A stretch of 64,000 nucleotides of DNA from Streptomyces sp. NBC_01197 (GTDB lineage Bacteria; Actinomycetota; Actinomycetes; Streptomycetales; Streptomycetaceae). The translations under genes were made by a program, and so were the position numbers. The DNA is taken from the NCBI RefSeq assembly GCF_036010505.1, contig NZ_CP108569.1, positions 5,571,001-5,635,000 of the forward strand. Direction: 5' to 3'. This document shows, piece after piece, positions 36,185 through 44,855 of the stretch. The notes under the pieces are model-generated. The model did no database searches. It was not told where the DNA came from and saw only the letters and a program-made list of their open reading frames with translations. Positions within the stretch are counted from its first letter, which is position 1; every line of letters begins with the position of its first letter.

Positions 36185-36910
36185 TCACACGGTCCTCGCG
36201 GACCGACGGTACGAGATCACCGCGTACGTACCGAACGCCAGCAGCCAGCCGGCGAGCACCGCCACCGTGCCGAGGGCGGGCGCGCTGCCCTGGGTGGTGG
36301 ACCAGCCCAGCTCGGCGAAGCGGTTGGTCGGGGTGTAGCGGGCGACGGACCGCAGCCAGCCGGGAAAGGCGTCGACCGGGAACCACAGCCCGCCCACGAT
36401 GGCGAGCCCCATCAGACACGCCACGTTCACCACACCCGTGGTCTGGGCGGTGAGCCGGTACCCGTTGCCGATCCCCAGCAGCGTGAAGGGCAGCGCGCCG
36501 ATCCACAGCAGCAGGGTGAGGACGGCCCACTGCCAGGCGTCGATCCGTACGCCGTTGATGAGCGCCCCGGCCAGCAGCACCGCCACGATCCCCGGCAGTA
36601 CGGTCACCGAACCGGAGACCGCCCGGCCCAGCACCACCTGCGAGGGCGGCAGCGGGGTCACCCGCAACTGGCGCAGCCAGCCGAGGGACTTGTCGGACGC
36701 GACCCCGGTGCCGACGCCCAGGGCGGCGCCCAGTGCGCCGTACGCGGCCATGCCGACCATCGAGGTGACCCGCCAGGCCGCCGAGCCTGAGTCGGTCGGA
36801 CCGATGTTGGTGAACAGCAGATACATCACGACCGGCATACCGATGCCGAAGATGACGAACCCGGGGTCGCGCAGCGTCCGCCGGACTTCGAGCTTGACGT
36901 ATTCCAGCAT
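36185..36910 (-). CDS. ABC-2 type transporter permease
   Basis: 241 residues with six membrane segments, of the ABC-2 family seen in drug and lipid exporters. Marker segments are KLEVRRTLRDPGFVIFGIGM, GWLRQLRVTPLPPSQVVLGR and GLWFPVDAFPGWLRSVARYTP, the last being the conserved P-x-W-L motif near the end. The ATG overlaps the stop of the ATPase gene (ATGA). It forms an exporter with that ATPase and is followed by the two-component system. Confidence 0.9.
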   Translation of the reverse strand: MLEYVKLEVRRTLRDPGFVIFGIGMPVVMYLLFTNIGPTDSGSAAWRVTSMVGMAAYGALGAALGVGTGVASDKSLGWLRQLRVTPLPPSQVVLGRAVSGSVTVLPGIVAVLLAGALINGVRIDAWQWAVLTLLLWIGALPFTLLGIGNGYRLTAQTTGVVNVACLMGLAIVGGLWFPVDAFPGWLRSVARYTPTNRFAELGWSTTQGSAPALGTVAVLAGWLLAFGTYAVISYRRSARTV

Positions 36911-37899
36911 CAGACCGCTGCTTCCTGTGTGGTGGTGCGGGACGGGATCCCGGCGCTCCCCCGGGTGGGGGCGGCGCCGTCCGTGCGGCTGGGGAGCGGG
37001 CTCCCCTGCGAGGTCAGGGCCAGGAAGGCGTCCTCCAGCGTCGCCGGGGCGACCGCGAGGCCGCGGATCGCGCCCTGCTCCGCCAGGGCGACGACGGTGG
37101 CGTCCGAGTCGTCCGTACGCAGTGAGGCCCGGTCCCCGCGGATCTCCACGGCGGTGACCCCGGGCAGCACCTGGAGCCCCTCGGTACCGGCCCCCGCGAG
37201 GTCGAACGAGACCAGGCTGCCGCCCGCCGCGCGCTTGAGCACCTCGGAGCTGCCGTCGGCGACGATGCGGCCCTGGTGGATGACCACGATGCGGTCGGCG
37301 TTGCTGTCGGCCTCCTCCAGGTAGTGCGTGGAGAAGAGCACGGTGTTGCCGCGCCGCGCGTACGCCCGCATCGACTCCCAGAACGCCCGCCTGGCCTCCA
37401 CGTCGAGCGCGGCCGTCGGCTCGTCGAGCACGATCAGCTCCGGATTCCCGGCGAGCGCGACGGCGAACCTGACCCGCTGCATCTGGCCGCCGGAGAGCTT
37501 GTCGACCCGGCGTGCTCCGTACTCGCCGAGCCCGGCCATGTCCAGCGCCTCGGTGACCGGGAGCGGGCGCGGATACGTGCTGGCCACGAAGGCCACCAGC
37601 TCCCGCACCGTTACGCGGGGGATGGGCTGCCCCGCCTGGAGCATCGCGCCCACCAGACCTGCCCCGACCGCCTGCGCGGGGGCCCGGCCGAAGAGCCGCA
37701 CCTGCCCGCTGTCGGGCTCGTCGAGGCCGAGCAGCAGACTGATCGTGGTGGACTTTCCGGCCCCGTTGCGCCCCAGCAGGGCGACGGTCTCCCCGCGCTG
37801 GATCTCCAGGTCGGCGCCGTCCACGGCCCGCACCGCCCCGAACGTCTTGACCGCTCCCGTGAAGCTCACCGCGGGTCCGGTGTCTGCTGTCTGCGTCAT
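36910..37899 (-). CDS. ABC transporter ATP-binding protein
   Basis: 329 residues. Walker A is LLGRNGAGKSTT (about 42-53), signature KLSGGQMQRVRFAVAL, Walker B LIVLDEPTAALD and the H-loop His in FSTHYLEEAD. The 90-residue C-terminal extension is typical of drug-resistance ATPases (DrrA-like). First gene of an ATPase-permease-kinase-regulator operon, a common arrangement for cell-envelope stress or drug sensing. The start is the ATG at 37899. Confidence 0.92.
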   Translation of the reverse strand: MTQTADTGPAVSFTGAVKTFGAVRAVDGADLEIQRGETVALLGRNGAGKSTTISLLLGLDEPDSGQVRLFGRAPAQAVGAGLVGAMLQAGQPIPRVTVRELVAFVASTYPRPLPVTEALDMAGLGEYGARRVDKLSGGQMQRVRFAVALAGNPELIVLDEPTAALDVEARRAFWESMRAYARRGNTVLFSTHYLEEADSNADRIVVIHQGRIVADGSSEVLKRAAGGSLVSFDLAGAGTEGLQVLPGVTAVEIRGDRASLRTDDSDATVVALAEQGAIRGLAVAPATLEDAFLALTSQGSPLPSRTDGAAPTRGSAGIPSRTTTQEAAV

Positions 37900-38019
37900 G
37901 CCCCCACGCTACGGAGCCGGGCGGCGCCGCGGACAGATGCGGTTGTACGCAGCCGCCCGGGACAAATGTCACGGCCGCACGCCGTGGCCGGATGTCATGG
38001 CAGCGAGTCAAGGCCGGAT

Positions 38020-38034
38020 CTGACGTGGCGTCAG
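38020..38034. promoter_or_regulatory. CTGACGnnnCGTCAG palindrome, exact
   Basis: CTGACGTGGCGTCAG is a perfect inverted repeat located 160 bases before the MaoC gene, 48 bases upstream of an exact KstR operator. Confidence 0.65.
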
Positions 38035-38082
38035 CAGTCTTCACAACTCATGAGGGGTGCGTTATACATGGGGCCATCGGCC

Positions 38083-38096
38083 TAGAACGCGTTCTA
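38083..38096. promoter_or_regulatory. KstR-type operator, exact and palindromic
   Basis: TAGAACGCGTTCTA is the best KstR operator in the window: it matches TnnAACnnGTTnnA and is itself a perfect 14-base palindrome. It lies 97 bases before the MaoC start codon. Confidence 0.8.
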
Positions 38097-38193
38097 TAAA
38101 GGGCGCCGGAGGCCGGTCCCGTACGACCTCGGTGCGCCTGACGGTGCGGACGGTCGCACCGAGGTCTTTCCACCGTCAAGGAGCGCTTGCCCC

Positions 38194-39048
38194 ATGCCCA
38201 TTGATGCCGCAGAGGCCGTCGCAGCCGAGCCCCGCTCCGGCGAGATCGCCTGGGACCACAAGGACATCCAGCTCTACCACCTGGGAATCGGCGCGGGCCG
38301 GCCGGCCACCGGCGCCGACGAGCTGCGCTACACCCTGGAGTCCAGGCTCCATGTGCTGCCCAGCTTCGCGACCGTCGCGGGCGCCGGCATGGCGCTGATG
38401 GGCGGTCTCGCCGCACCGGGCATCGATGTGAACCTGGCGGCCGTCCTGCACGGCGGGCAGACCGTCGTCCTGCACCGGCCGATCCCGGTCAAGGGATCGG
38501 CGGTCACCACCGCCCGGGTCCAGGCGGTGTACGACAAGGGGAAAGCGGCCGTCATCGTGCTGCGCTCCGAAGTCGCCGACGAACAGGGCCCGTTGTGGAC
38601 CAGCGACTCGCAGATCTTCGTACGCGGGGAGGGCGGTTTCGGCGGCGAGCGCGGCCCCTCCGCCCGGCTCGAACTGCCCGACCGGGCCCCCGACCGCACC
38701 GAGGACCGCCCCATCCGCGAGGACCAGGCGCTGCTCTACCGGCTCTCCGGCGACTGGAACCCGCTGCACGCCGACCCGGAGTTCGCCAAGCTCGCCGGGT
38801 TCGACCGGCCCATCCTGCACGGGCTCTGCTCGTACGGAATGACGCTCAAGGCCGTGGTCGACACGGCGCTGGGCGGCGACGTGGCCCGCGTCGACTCGTA
38901 CACCACCCGCTTCGCCGGTGTCGTCTTCCCCGGCGAGACGCTCAGGATCCGGATGTGGCAGTCGCCGGGCCGGGTCCAGGTGACGGTCTCGGCCGTCGAG
39001 CGGGACGAGGCGCCGGTCCTCGCCGACACGGTCGTCACCCACCACTGA
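38194..39048 (+). CDS. MaoC/hydratase-2-type enoyl-CoA hydratase
   Basis: 284 residues with a double hot-dog fold. The active-site hydratase-2 motif is YRLSGDWNPLHADPEFAKLA followed by FDRPILHGLCSYG, with Asp and His catalytic. The N-terminal half (DIQLYHLGIGAG, RLHVLPSFATVAG) is typical of the two-domain eukaryotic-like (R)-hydratases, also found in mycobacterial cholesterol side-chain genes. It would hydrate a 2-enoyl-CoA. The start is the ATG at 38194 with AAGGAG ten bases upstream. First of three co-directional catabolic genes with a KstR operator and a second palindrome in the promoter. Confidence 0.9.
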   Translation: MPIDAAEAVAAEPRSGEIAWDHKDIQLYHLGIGAGRPATGADELRYTLESRLHVLPSFATVAGAGMALMGGLAAPGIDVNLAAVLHGGQTVVLHRPIPVKGSAVTTARVQAVYDKGKAAVIVLRSEVADEQGPLWTSDSQIFVRGEGGFGGERGPSARLELPDRAPDRTEDRPIREDQALLYRLSGDWNPLHADPEFAKLAGFDRPILHGLCSYGMTLKAVVDTALGGDVARVDSYTTRFAGVVFPGETLRIRMWQSPGRVQVTVSAVERDEAPVLADTVVTHH

Positions 39049-39108
39049 GGTCCGCCCGGCCATCCACCCCTGATCCACCGGAACCAGCCGTATGTGAGGA
39101 GCCGCACC

Positions 39109-40185
39109 ATGCGCGCAGCCGTACTGCATGAGATTGGCCAGGACAAGCTCGAAGTCCTCGACGACATCGAGGCGGTGGGCTTCGGCCCCGGCAAGGTGAG
39201 GATCAGGGTCCGGGCCACCGGCCTCTGCCACTCGGACGTCTCGGCGATGAACGGCGTGCTGCCGCAGCCCGCGCCGTTCGTGCCCGGCCACGAGGGCGCC
39301 GGCGAGATCCTCGACGTGGGCGACGGGGTGACGGGCGTCAAGCAGGGGGACCGGGTGGTGATCTGCTGGCTGCCCGCCTGCGGTACCTGTCCGGCCTGCA
39401 AACGCGGCCAGACCGAACTCTGCCTCGCCGGTTTCATGAACGCGGGCACCCCCAACTTCAAGCGCCCCGGCGGCGATGTCTTCGGCTTCGCCGGAACCGG
39501 CACCTTCACCGAGGAGGTCGTCGTGGGGGCCGGGTGCGCGGTGCCGATCCCCGACGACGTGCCGTTCGAGATCGCGGCGCTCATCGGCTGCGGGGTGACC
39601 ACCGGACTCGGCGCCGCCATCAACACCGCCGATGTGGAGGCCGGTTCGTCGGTCGCCGTGATCGGCTGCGGAGGCGTCGGCATCTCCGCCATCCAGGGCG
39701 CACGTCTCAAGGGCGCGTCACAGATCGTCGCCGTCGACCCGGTGGCCTCCCGCCGGGAGGCCGCGCTGACCTTCGGCGCGACGGAGGCCGTGGCACCGGA
39801 CGCGCTGAACGACGCCAAGCAGCGCATCACGGCGGGGGAGGGCTTCGACTACGTCTTCGAGGTCGTCGGCAAGTCGGCCACCGCCCGCACGGCGTATGAG
39901 ACGACCCGGCGCGGCGGCACCCTCTGCATCGTCGGCGCGGGCGCCATGGACGACTTCCTCCAGCTCAACATGTTCGAGCTGTTCTTCGACGAGAAGCGGA
40001 TCCTGCCCTCCATGTACGGCGGGGGGGATGTGGTCCGTTCGTACGAGCGGGCCATCTCGCTCTGGCGGTCGGGCCGTATCGATCTCGAAGGGCTGATCAC
40101 CCACCGGGTGAAACTCGCCGGGATCAACGACGCGCTGGACCAGATGCGCTCCGGCGAGGCGCTGCGCACCTGCATCGAGATCTGA
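39109..40185 (+). CDS. Zinc-dependent alcohol dehydrogenase (MDR family)
   Basis: 358 residues. The catalytic zinc ligands appear in TGLCHSDVSAM (Cys) and GHEGAGEILD (His-Glu), and the structural zinc site in CGTCPACKRGQTELC. The cofactor fold has GCGGVGISAIQGARL. Family members oxidise alcohols to aldehydes; here, a side-chain alcohol or a hydroxyacyl intermediate is possible. The start is the ATG at 39109 with GAGGAG eight bases upstream, 60 bases after the MaoC stop, so the two are probably co-transcribed. Confidence 0.9.
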   Translation: MRAAVLHEIGQDKLEVLDDIEAVGFGPGKVRIRVRATGLCHSDVSAMNGVLPQPAPFVPGHEGAGEILDVGDGVTGVKQGDRVVICWLPACGTCPACKRGQTELCLAGFMNAGTPNFKRPGGDVFGFAGTGTFTEEVVVGAGCAVPIPDDVPFEIAALIGCGVTTGLGAAINTADVEAGSSVAVIGCGGVGISAIQGARLKGASQIVAVDPVASRREAALTFGATEAVAPDALNDAKQRITAGEGFDYVFEVVGKSATARTAYETTRRGGTLCIVGAGAMDDFLQLNMFELFFDEKRILPSMYGGGDVVRSYERAISLWRSGRIDLEGLITHRVKLAGINDALDQMRSGEALRTCIEI

Positions 40186-40280
40186 CCACCGGAGCACCGG
40201 AGCGGACCCCACGGAGCACCGGAGCGGGCCCCCGGGCCCCCGGAGCGCAGGCGCCCGGAGCGCCCTGAGTACGAGAGTGC
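40186..40280. repeat. Short GC-rich direct repeats (GGAGCACCGGAGCGG-like)
   Basis: The 152-base gap between the alcohol dehydrogenase and SDR genes contains GGAGCACCGGAGCGG-type units repeated imperfectly (40192 and about 40217) then further CGGAGCG copies. No gene is visible. Probably slippage-prone spacer sequence. Confidence 0.5.
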
Positions 40281-40337
40281 CCGGTGCGCCCGGAGCCGGA
40301 CCGCCGGTACCCGCAGACCTGTAAGGAGAGCTCGTCC

Positions 40338-41279
40338 ATGTCCTTGCCACTTGATGGCCTGTCCGCGATCGTCACCGGGGCCGGCCGCGGCCTCGGCCGT
40401 GCCGAAGCGCTCGAACTCGCCCGGCTCGGTGCGAGCGTCGTCGTCAACGACTTCGGCCAGCCGGGCCGCGACGGTTCCGGCGAGGCGTCCGCCGCACCCG
40501 CCGAAGAGGTCGCAGCCGAGATCCGCGCGGCCGGCGGACAGGCGGTCGCCCACCTCGGCGATGTCGCGGACCACGAACAGGCCCGCGCCCTCGTCCAGCT
40601 GGCCGTCGACACGTACGGAAAGCTCGACATCCTGGTCAACAACGCGGGCATCCTGCGGGACCGGATGGTCTTCTCGATGACGGAGAACGAGTGGGACTCG
40701 GTGATCCGGGTCCACCTCAAGGGCCACTTCAACACCACCCACTTCGCTTCGGTGCACTGGCGTGAGCGGTCCAAGGCGGCGGGCGGCCCGGTCTACGGCC
40801 GGATCGTCAACACCTCGTCGGAGGCGTTCCTCGCCGGCTCGGCGGGCCAGCCGAACTACGCGGCGGCCAAGGGCGGCATCGTGGGGCTCACGACGTCGAC
40901 GGCGCTGGCACTCGCCAAGTACGGCGTCACCGCCAATGTGATCTGCCCGCGTGCCAGGACCCGGATGACAGAGGACGTGTTCGCGGGCTTCGGCGAACCG
41001 GACGCCGGCGAACTGGACCCGCTGGCACCCGAACACGTCTCACCGCTCGTCGGCTATCTCGCCTCCCCTGCGGCCTCGAAGGTCAACGGCCAGCTGCTGG
41101 TGGTGCACGGCGGCATGGTGGCCGTGGTGGAACGGCCCAAGGTGGCGGCGAAGTTCGACACGGCGAAGACGGTGTTCTCGTACGAGGAACTGGACGAGGT
41201 GATCTCGCCGTACTACGCCGACCGCCCGCCGAACGAGACCTTCGCCGCCGCGGAGGTCCTGGGCCTCAAACACGGCTGA
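40338..41279 (+). CDS. Short-chain dehydrogenase, hydroxyacyl-CoA dehydrogenase-like (Hsd4A/MFE type)
   Basis: 313 residues. The NAD motif is TGAGRGLGRAEALELA (about 13-28), NNAG is present, and the catalytic Ser-Tyr-Lys is in IVNTSSEAF and QPNYAAAKGG. The pattern KGHFNTTHFASVHWRERSKAAGG is the MFE-2 / Rv3502c type, which dehydrogenates 3-hydroxyacyl-CoA in peroxisomal-like beta-oxidation. The C-terminal 50 residues (SYEELDEVISPYY) are also of that type. Third gene of the MaoC operon (enoyl hydration, then dehydrogenation). The ATG at 40338 follows AAGGAGAG. A strong terminator follows the stop. Confidence 0.9.
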   Translation: MSLPLDGLSAIVTGAGRGLGRAEALELARLGASVVVNDFGQPGRDGSGEASAAPAEEVAAEIRAAGGQAVAHLGDVADHEQARALVQLAVDTYGKLDILVNNAGILRDRMVFSMTENEWDSVIRVHLKGHFNTTHFASVHWRERSKAAGGPVYGRIVNTSSEAFLAGSAGQPNYAAAKGGIVGLTTSTALALAKYGVTANVICPRARTRMTEDVFAGFGEPDAGELDPLAPEHVSPLVGYLASPAASKVNGQLLVVHGGMVAVVERPKVAAKFDTAKTVFSYEELDEVISPYYADRPPNETFAAAEVLGLKHG

Positions 41280-41295
41280 CGCCCGGCGGCACGGC

Positions 41296-41336
41296 GGAAG
41301 GGCCGGCCTCCGCCTGAAACGGGGGCCGGCCCTTCC
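41296..41336 (+). terminator. Hairpin terminator after the SDR gene
   Basis: GGAAGGGCCGGCC (41296-41308) pairs with GGCCGGCCCTTCC (41324-41336) around a 15-base loop, 17 bases after the stop codon. It closes the MaoC operon. Confidence 0.75.
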
Positions 41337-41346
41337 GGTGCGCGTG

Positions 41347-41417
41347 GAGCGGTTGTACGTGAGCAGTTCTGCGTGAGCGGTTGTACGTGAACTCGTCGTG
41401 CGTGAGCGGTTGTGCGT
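41347..41417. repeat. Five tandem copies of a 14-15 bp unit (GAGCGGTTGTACGT)
   Basis: Units begin at 41347, 41361, 41375, 41389 and 41404; three are near identical and two are degenerate. They lie downstream of a small minus-strand gene and after the terminator. No CRISPR-like spacing. Likely arose by slippage. Confidence 0.75.
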
Positions 41418-41427
41418 GCGCGGACTG

Positions 41428-41607
41428 TCAGGCCGCGTTCGAGTGCTGCTGTTCCGCCGAGCGGCGATGGCGGCCGTTGGTCTCCGCCTCGGACGCCTCG
41501 GTGGACGCCGCACCCCCCCGGTGCTTTCCGGAGCCTCCGGCTTCGCCCCGGCCGGCGGCCGCAGGCTGCGGGCGCGACTGGGCTATGTCGGTCCTGGCTT
41601 CAGACAT
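41428..41607 (-). CDS. Small hypothetical protein (59 aa), Ala/Gly/Glu/Arg-rich
   Basis: A 59-residue frame beginning MSEARTDIAQSRPQ and ending SAEQQHSNAA, too short for most gene finders. It has no hydrophobic segment, is rich in Ala, Gly, Ser and Arg (for example RGEAGGSGKHRGG), and is probably disordered. The ATG at 41607 is preceded by a GGGGGAG stretch at a usable distance, which is what makes it credible. Downstream are tandem repeats. I do not recognise a function. Confidence 0.5.
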   Translation of the reverse strand: MSEARTDIAQSRPQPAAAGRGEAGGSGKHRGGAASTEASEAETNGRHRRSAEQQHSNAA

Positions 41608-41647
41608 GATGGGAAATCTCCCCCGTCAAATCGCTGTGTTCGGTACT

Positions 41648-41700
41648 TTGCCGTGCTGTGCTGCGGTGCTGCCGTACTGCGGTGCTGCGGTGCTGTGCCC
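41648..41700. repeat. TGCTGCGGTGCTG-type short repeats upstream of the small gene
   Basis: Imperfect copies of TGCTGCGGTGCTG and TGCCGTACTGCGG fill this stretch between the small gene and the beta-propeller-like gene at 41756. No further feature. Confidence 0.5.
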
Positions 41701-41755
41701 GCGCTTCAAGTGATCATGCGAACTCGATCAATTCTGCGTGTGCGGGCCCGCGATT

Positions 41756-43033
41756 CTAACCACGCGGCGGGCGGCTCGGCAGAGGCGCCTGCTGCAACGG
41801 TACGGGCTTGCACACAAGAGGAGACATCTGGGCCGCGCATGGTTCCTGACCAGCGGCTTCCGCTTGTGCGGGTTCTGTGACCCCGTCGCCCTGGGACACC
41901 ATCCGGAGATCGAGCGGCAGCCCGCCGAGCGGTGCGATGTCCACCACGCCGACCGGCGCGGCCCCCGTGGCGCAGGGCAGTCGGAGCACTCCCTCCGTGC
42001 TCCACAGCCCCGCACCCGGCAACCACCCCTCGGGCGCGTCCAGTTGCAGCAGTCGCCGCCCCGCGGGGCGCCACACGCCGAGCCGGCTGCCCGCCGCGCT
42101 CGCGATCCGCAGCGCGACACCGCAGCTCTCCGGCATGAGCATCTGCCCGGGCTGCACGGCGAACGGCGTCAGCAGCGCGTCCTCCAGCCGCAGGGACTCC
42201 GGGAACCGGATCGGCCGGCTGCTCCCCAGTACCCCCCAGCCCAGCCGTTCGTCCCCCGGCGCGTCCGACCGTACGAGCAGCAGACCGCTGTCCGGGTCGG
42301 CGAGCAGCAGCCGGTCCTCGCTTCCGTCGGCGATCTGGAGCAGCGGAGTGACCTCGCCGCCCCGCTCCAGATCGACAGCGACCGCCTTGGTGACCCCGCC
42401 CGCCTCCCGGTCGAGCGCCAGCATCCGGCCTCCACGGTCCAGCCACACCCCGCCGGTGCAGCGCCCCGGCACATCGGCGACGCGCTCGGGCCCGAAGGCG
42501 CCGCCCGCCACCAGCCAGACGGTGGTCATGTGCGCACGGGGCTCCAGTGCGTAAGCGCTGCTGCCGCCGGGCGCGGGCGGCAGCAGCGTCAGCTGCTCGC
42601 ACTCGACAGCGCCCAGCGGCAGTTCACCGGTGCCGGGCCCGGTCGGGTAGAGCAGTGAGAAGGCGTGCCGGCCGTCCACGGACCGCCGGATCAGCACCCG
42701 GCCGTCGGCCATCGGCAGCACATCGGAACCGGGTTCCTCGGGCTGGTTGCCGGGCAGCTCCACCGCGTACGGCTCCGGGCCGTCCAGGGTCCAGCGCTCG
42801 GGGAACCAGGCGTCCCCGGCGCGGCGGGCCAGCCGGGCCGCGTAGGAACCGTCGTCGGCGATGGTGAGACCCATCTCGGGTACGGCGCCCGGCTCCGCGG
42901 TGTCCTCCGCGCGGCGCTCCGCCCTGTCCTCCCCGCTGCCCGCTGCGGCGGTCCGTACGACGATCGCTGTCGCTGTCGCTGTTGCTTGCGGTGTCGCTGT
43001 CGGTGTCGCGGTTTTCGTGGCCAAGGCCGTCAT
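41756..43033 (-). CDS. Hypothetical protein, probably beta-propeller-like
   Basis: 425 residues after the start chosen. The first 40 residues are low-complexity Thr/Ala/Pro (TATPTATPQATATATA). The remainder alternates short hydrophobic beta-like stretches with glycine turns (VWLVAGGAFGPERVADVPG, LLADPDSGLLLVRSDAP, GVWRPAGRRLLQLDAPEG), suggesting a propeller with WD-/TolB-like blades, but no family motif is certain. There is no signal peptide. The ATG at 43033 has GGAGGTGA seven bases upstream, an excellent site. It is divergent from the Nif3-type gene at 43261. Confidence 0.7.
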   Translation of the reverse strand: MTALATKTATPTATPQATATATAIVVRTAAAGSGEDRAERRAEDTAEPGAVPEMGLTIADDGSYAARLARRAGDAWFPERWTLDGPEPYAVELPGNQPEEPGSDVLPMADGRVLIRRSVDGRHAFSLLYPTGPGTGELPLGAVECEQLTLLPPAPGGSSAYALEPRAHMTTVWLVAGGAFGPERVADVPGRCTGGVWLDRGGRMLALDREAGGVTKAVAVDLERGGEVTPLLQIADGSEDRLLLADPDSGLLLVRSDAPGDERLGWGVLGSSRPIRFPESLRLEDALLTPFAVQPGQMLMPESCGVALRIASAAGSRLGVWRPAGRRLLQLDAPEGWLPGAGLWSTEGVLRLPCATGAAPVGVVDIAPLGGLPLDLRMVSQGDGVTEPAQAEAAGQEPCAAQMSPLVCKPVPLQQAPLPSRPPRG

Positions 43034-43260
43034 ATTTTGGTCACCTCCGGACACCGAAGCTAGTTTTCGCACGTCCTGCCGAGTCGGCCCGGGCCGGTCG
43101 CTTCACACATACGGGTGGCTGTCCCGGTATTCACCTGAGGAGGAGGGGGTGGGTGTGCTCGCGGAGAAGTACGACCAGCTCAAGGTGGAGACGGTCGGCG
43201 CGGCAGCTCCGGCGGGACCGACCGGCAGCAGGGGCACGGAGCGCAGGTAACCTTGTAGGC

Positions 43261-44115
43261 GTGCCCCGTCTGTCTGAAGTCCTCTCCGCACTCGACGTCC
43301 TGTGGCCGCCCGAGCGGGCCGAATCCTGGGACGCCGTCGGCACGGTCTGCGGCGACCCCGACGATGAGACCGACCGCGTACTCTTCGCCGTCGACCCCGT
43401 CCAGGAGATCGCCGACGAGGCCGTGAAGCTCGGTGCCCAGCTGATCGTCACGCACCACCCGCTCTATCTGCGCGGTACGACGACGGTCGCGGCCGACACC
43501 TTCAAGGGCCGGGTCGTCCACACCCTGATCAGACACGGCATCGCCCTGCACGTCGCGCACACCAACGCCGACACCGCCGACCCCGGGGTCTCCGACGCCC
43601 TCGCGGGCGCGCTGGACCTGCGGGTGGTGGGTCCGCTCGTACCGGACCCCACCGATCCGCTCGGCCGCCGCGGTCTCGGCCGCGTCTGCGAGCTGGTCCA
43701 TCCGCTGCCGCTTCGGGAGCTCGCCGCACTGGCCGCGGCCCGGCTGCCCGCCACCGCGCAGGGCGTCCGCGCCGCGGGCGACCCGGACGCACTCGTCCGT
43801 ACCGTCGCGGTCAGCGGCGGATCCGGCGACAGCCTCTTCGGCCACGCACGCGCGGCCGGAGTCGATGCCTTCCTCACCGCGGACCTGCGCCACCACCCGG
43901 TGTCCGAGGCCGTGCAGCAGTCGCCGCTCGGCCTGCTCGACGCCGCGCACTGGGCCACCGAGTGGCCCTGGTGCACCCAGGCCGCGGCCCAGCTCGACGA
44001 GATTTCCGACCGCCACGGATGGGGTCTGCGCACCCACGTGTCCCGTACGGTCACAGACCCCTGGACCGCCCACGCGGCGTCCACCGCAACCGATCCTTCT
44101 GGAGCCCCCAACTGA
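43261..44115 (+). CDS. Nif3-like dinuclear metal center protein (YbgI/DUF34)
   Basis: 284 residues. The dinuclear metal site ligands are visible in LIVTHHPLYLRG (His-His), VAHTNADTADPGV (Asp), TADLRHHPVSEA and DAAHWATEWPW. This universally conserved family has a proposed metal-dependent hydrolase or GTP cyclohydrolase-related role but no firm function. The start is a GTG at 43261; the ribosome binding site is weak. It is the first of a coupled series: the zinc-ribbon gene overlaps its stop, and the RNase H-phosphatase overlaps that. Confidence 0.85.
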   Translation: MPRLSEVLSALDVLWPPERAESWDAVGTVCGDPDDETDRVLFAVDPVQEIADEAVKLGAQLIVTHHPLYLRGTTTVAADTFKGRVVHTLIRHGIALHVAHTNADTADPGVSDALAGALDLRVVGPLVPDPTDPLGRRGLGRVCELVHPLPLRELAALAAARLPATAQGVRAAGDPDALVRTVAVSGGSGDSLFGHARAAGVDAFLTADLRHHPVSEAVQQSPLGLLDAAHWATEWPWCTQAAAQLDEISDRHGWGLRTHVSRTVTDPWTAHAASTATDPSGAPN

Positions 44116-44855
44116 ACGCCGCGCACGCCGACCAGATCCGACTCCTCGACGTCCAGTCCCTCGACGTACGTCTGTCGCAGCTCGCACACAAGCGCAAGTC
44201 GCTGCCGGAGCACGCCGAGATCGACTCCCTGACCAAGGACCTCACCCAGCTCCGTGACCTGCGCGTCGCCGTGCAGACCGAGGAGAGCGACACCGCACGC
44301 GAGCAGACCAAGGCCGAGCAGGACGTCGACCAGGTCCGTCAGCGCTCGGTCCGTGATCAGCAGCGCCTCGACTCCGGCGCGGTCAGCTCGCCCAAGGACC
44401 TGGAGAACCTCCAGCGCGAGATCGCCTCGCTGGCCAAGCGCCAGGGCGACCTGGAGGACGTGGTCCTGGAGGTCATGGAGCGCCGCGAGTCCGCCCAGGA
44501 GCGGGCCGCCGAGCTCACCGAGCGCGTCTCGTCCGTCGAGGCCAAGGTGGCCGACGCCACCGAGCGCCGGGACGTGGCCGCCGCGGAGATCGACCGGGAG
44601 ACCGGCACGCTCACCAAGGAGCGCGAGATCGTCGCCGGTTCGGTCCCCGCCGACCTGATGAAGCTCTACGAGAAGCTGCGGGAGCAGCAGGGCGGCGTGG
44701 GTGCGGCCCGGCTCTACCAGCGACGCTGCGAGGGCTGCCGCCTGGAGCTCAACATCACCGAGGTGAACGAGGTCAAGGCGGCCTCCCCCGACACCGTGCT
44801 GCGGTGCGAGAACTGCCGCCGCATCCTGGTGCGTACGGCCGACTCGGGCATCTGA
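44112..44855 (+). CDS. C4-type zinc-ribbon coiled-coil protein with apparent CTG start
   Basis: 247 residues. A long Glu/Lys/Arg-rich coiled coil (about 30-180, e.g. LENLQREIASLAKRQGDLED) ends in a zinc ribbon with CEGCRLEL and CENCRRILV (about 202-240). Such proteins (CT398/DUF like) are nucleic-acid associated and of unknown role. No ATG, GTG or TTG is positioned sensibly: the frame starts at CTG AAC GCC (44112), with GGAG seven bases before and with the CTG overlapping the Nif3 stop codon. This looks like a real CTG start. Coupled to both neighbours. Confidence 0.82.
   Translation: MNAAHADQIRLLDVQSLDVRLSQLAHKRKSLPEHAEIDSLTKDLTQLRDLRVAVQTEESDTAREQTKAEQDVDQVRQRSVRDQQRLDSGAVSSPKDLENLQREIASLAKRQGDLEDVVLEVMERRESAQERAAELTERVSSVEAKVADATERRDVAAAEIDRETGTLTKEREIVAGSVPADLMKLYEKLREQQGGVGAARLYQRRCEGCRLELNITEVNEVKAASPDTVLRCENCRRILVRTADSGI

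Noticed and set aside
41347..41417. Tandem repeats considered as a CRISPR array
   Set aside because: Units of 14-15 bases directly abut with no unique spacers, and no cas genes are present.
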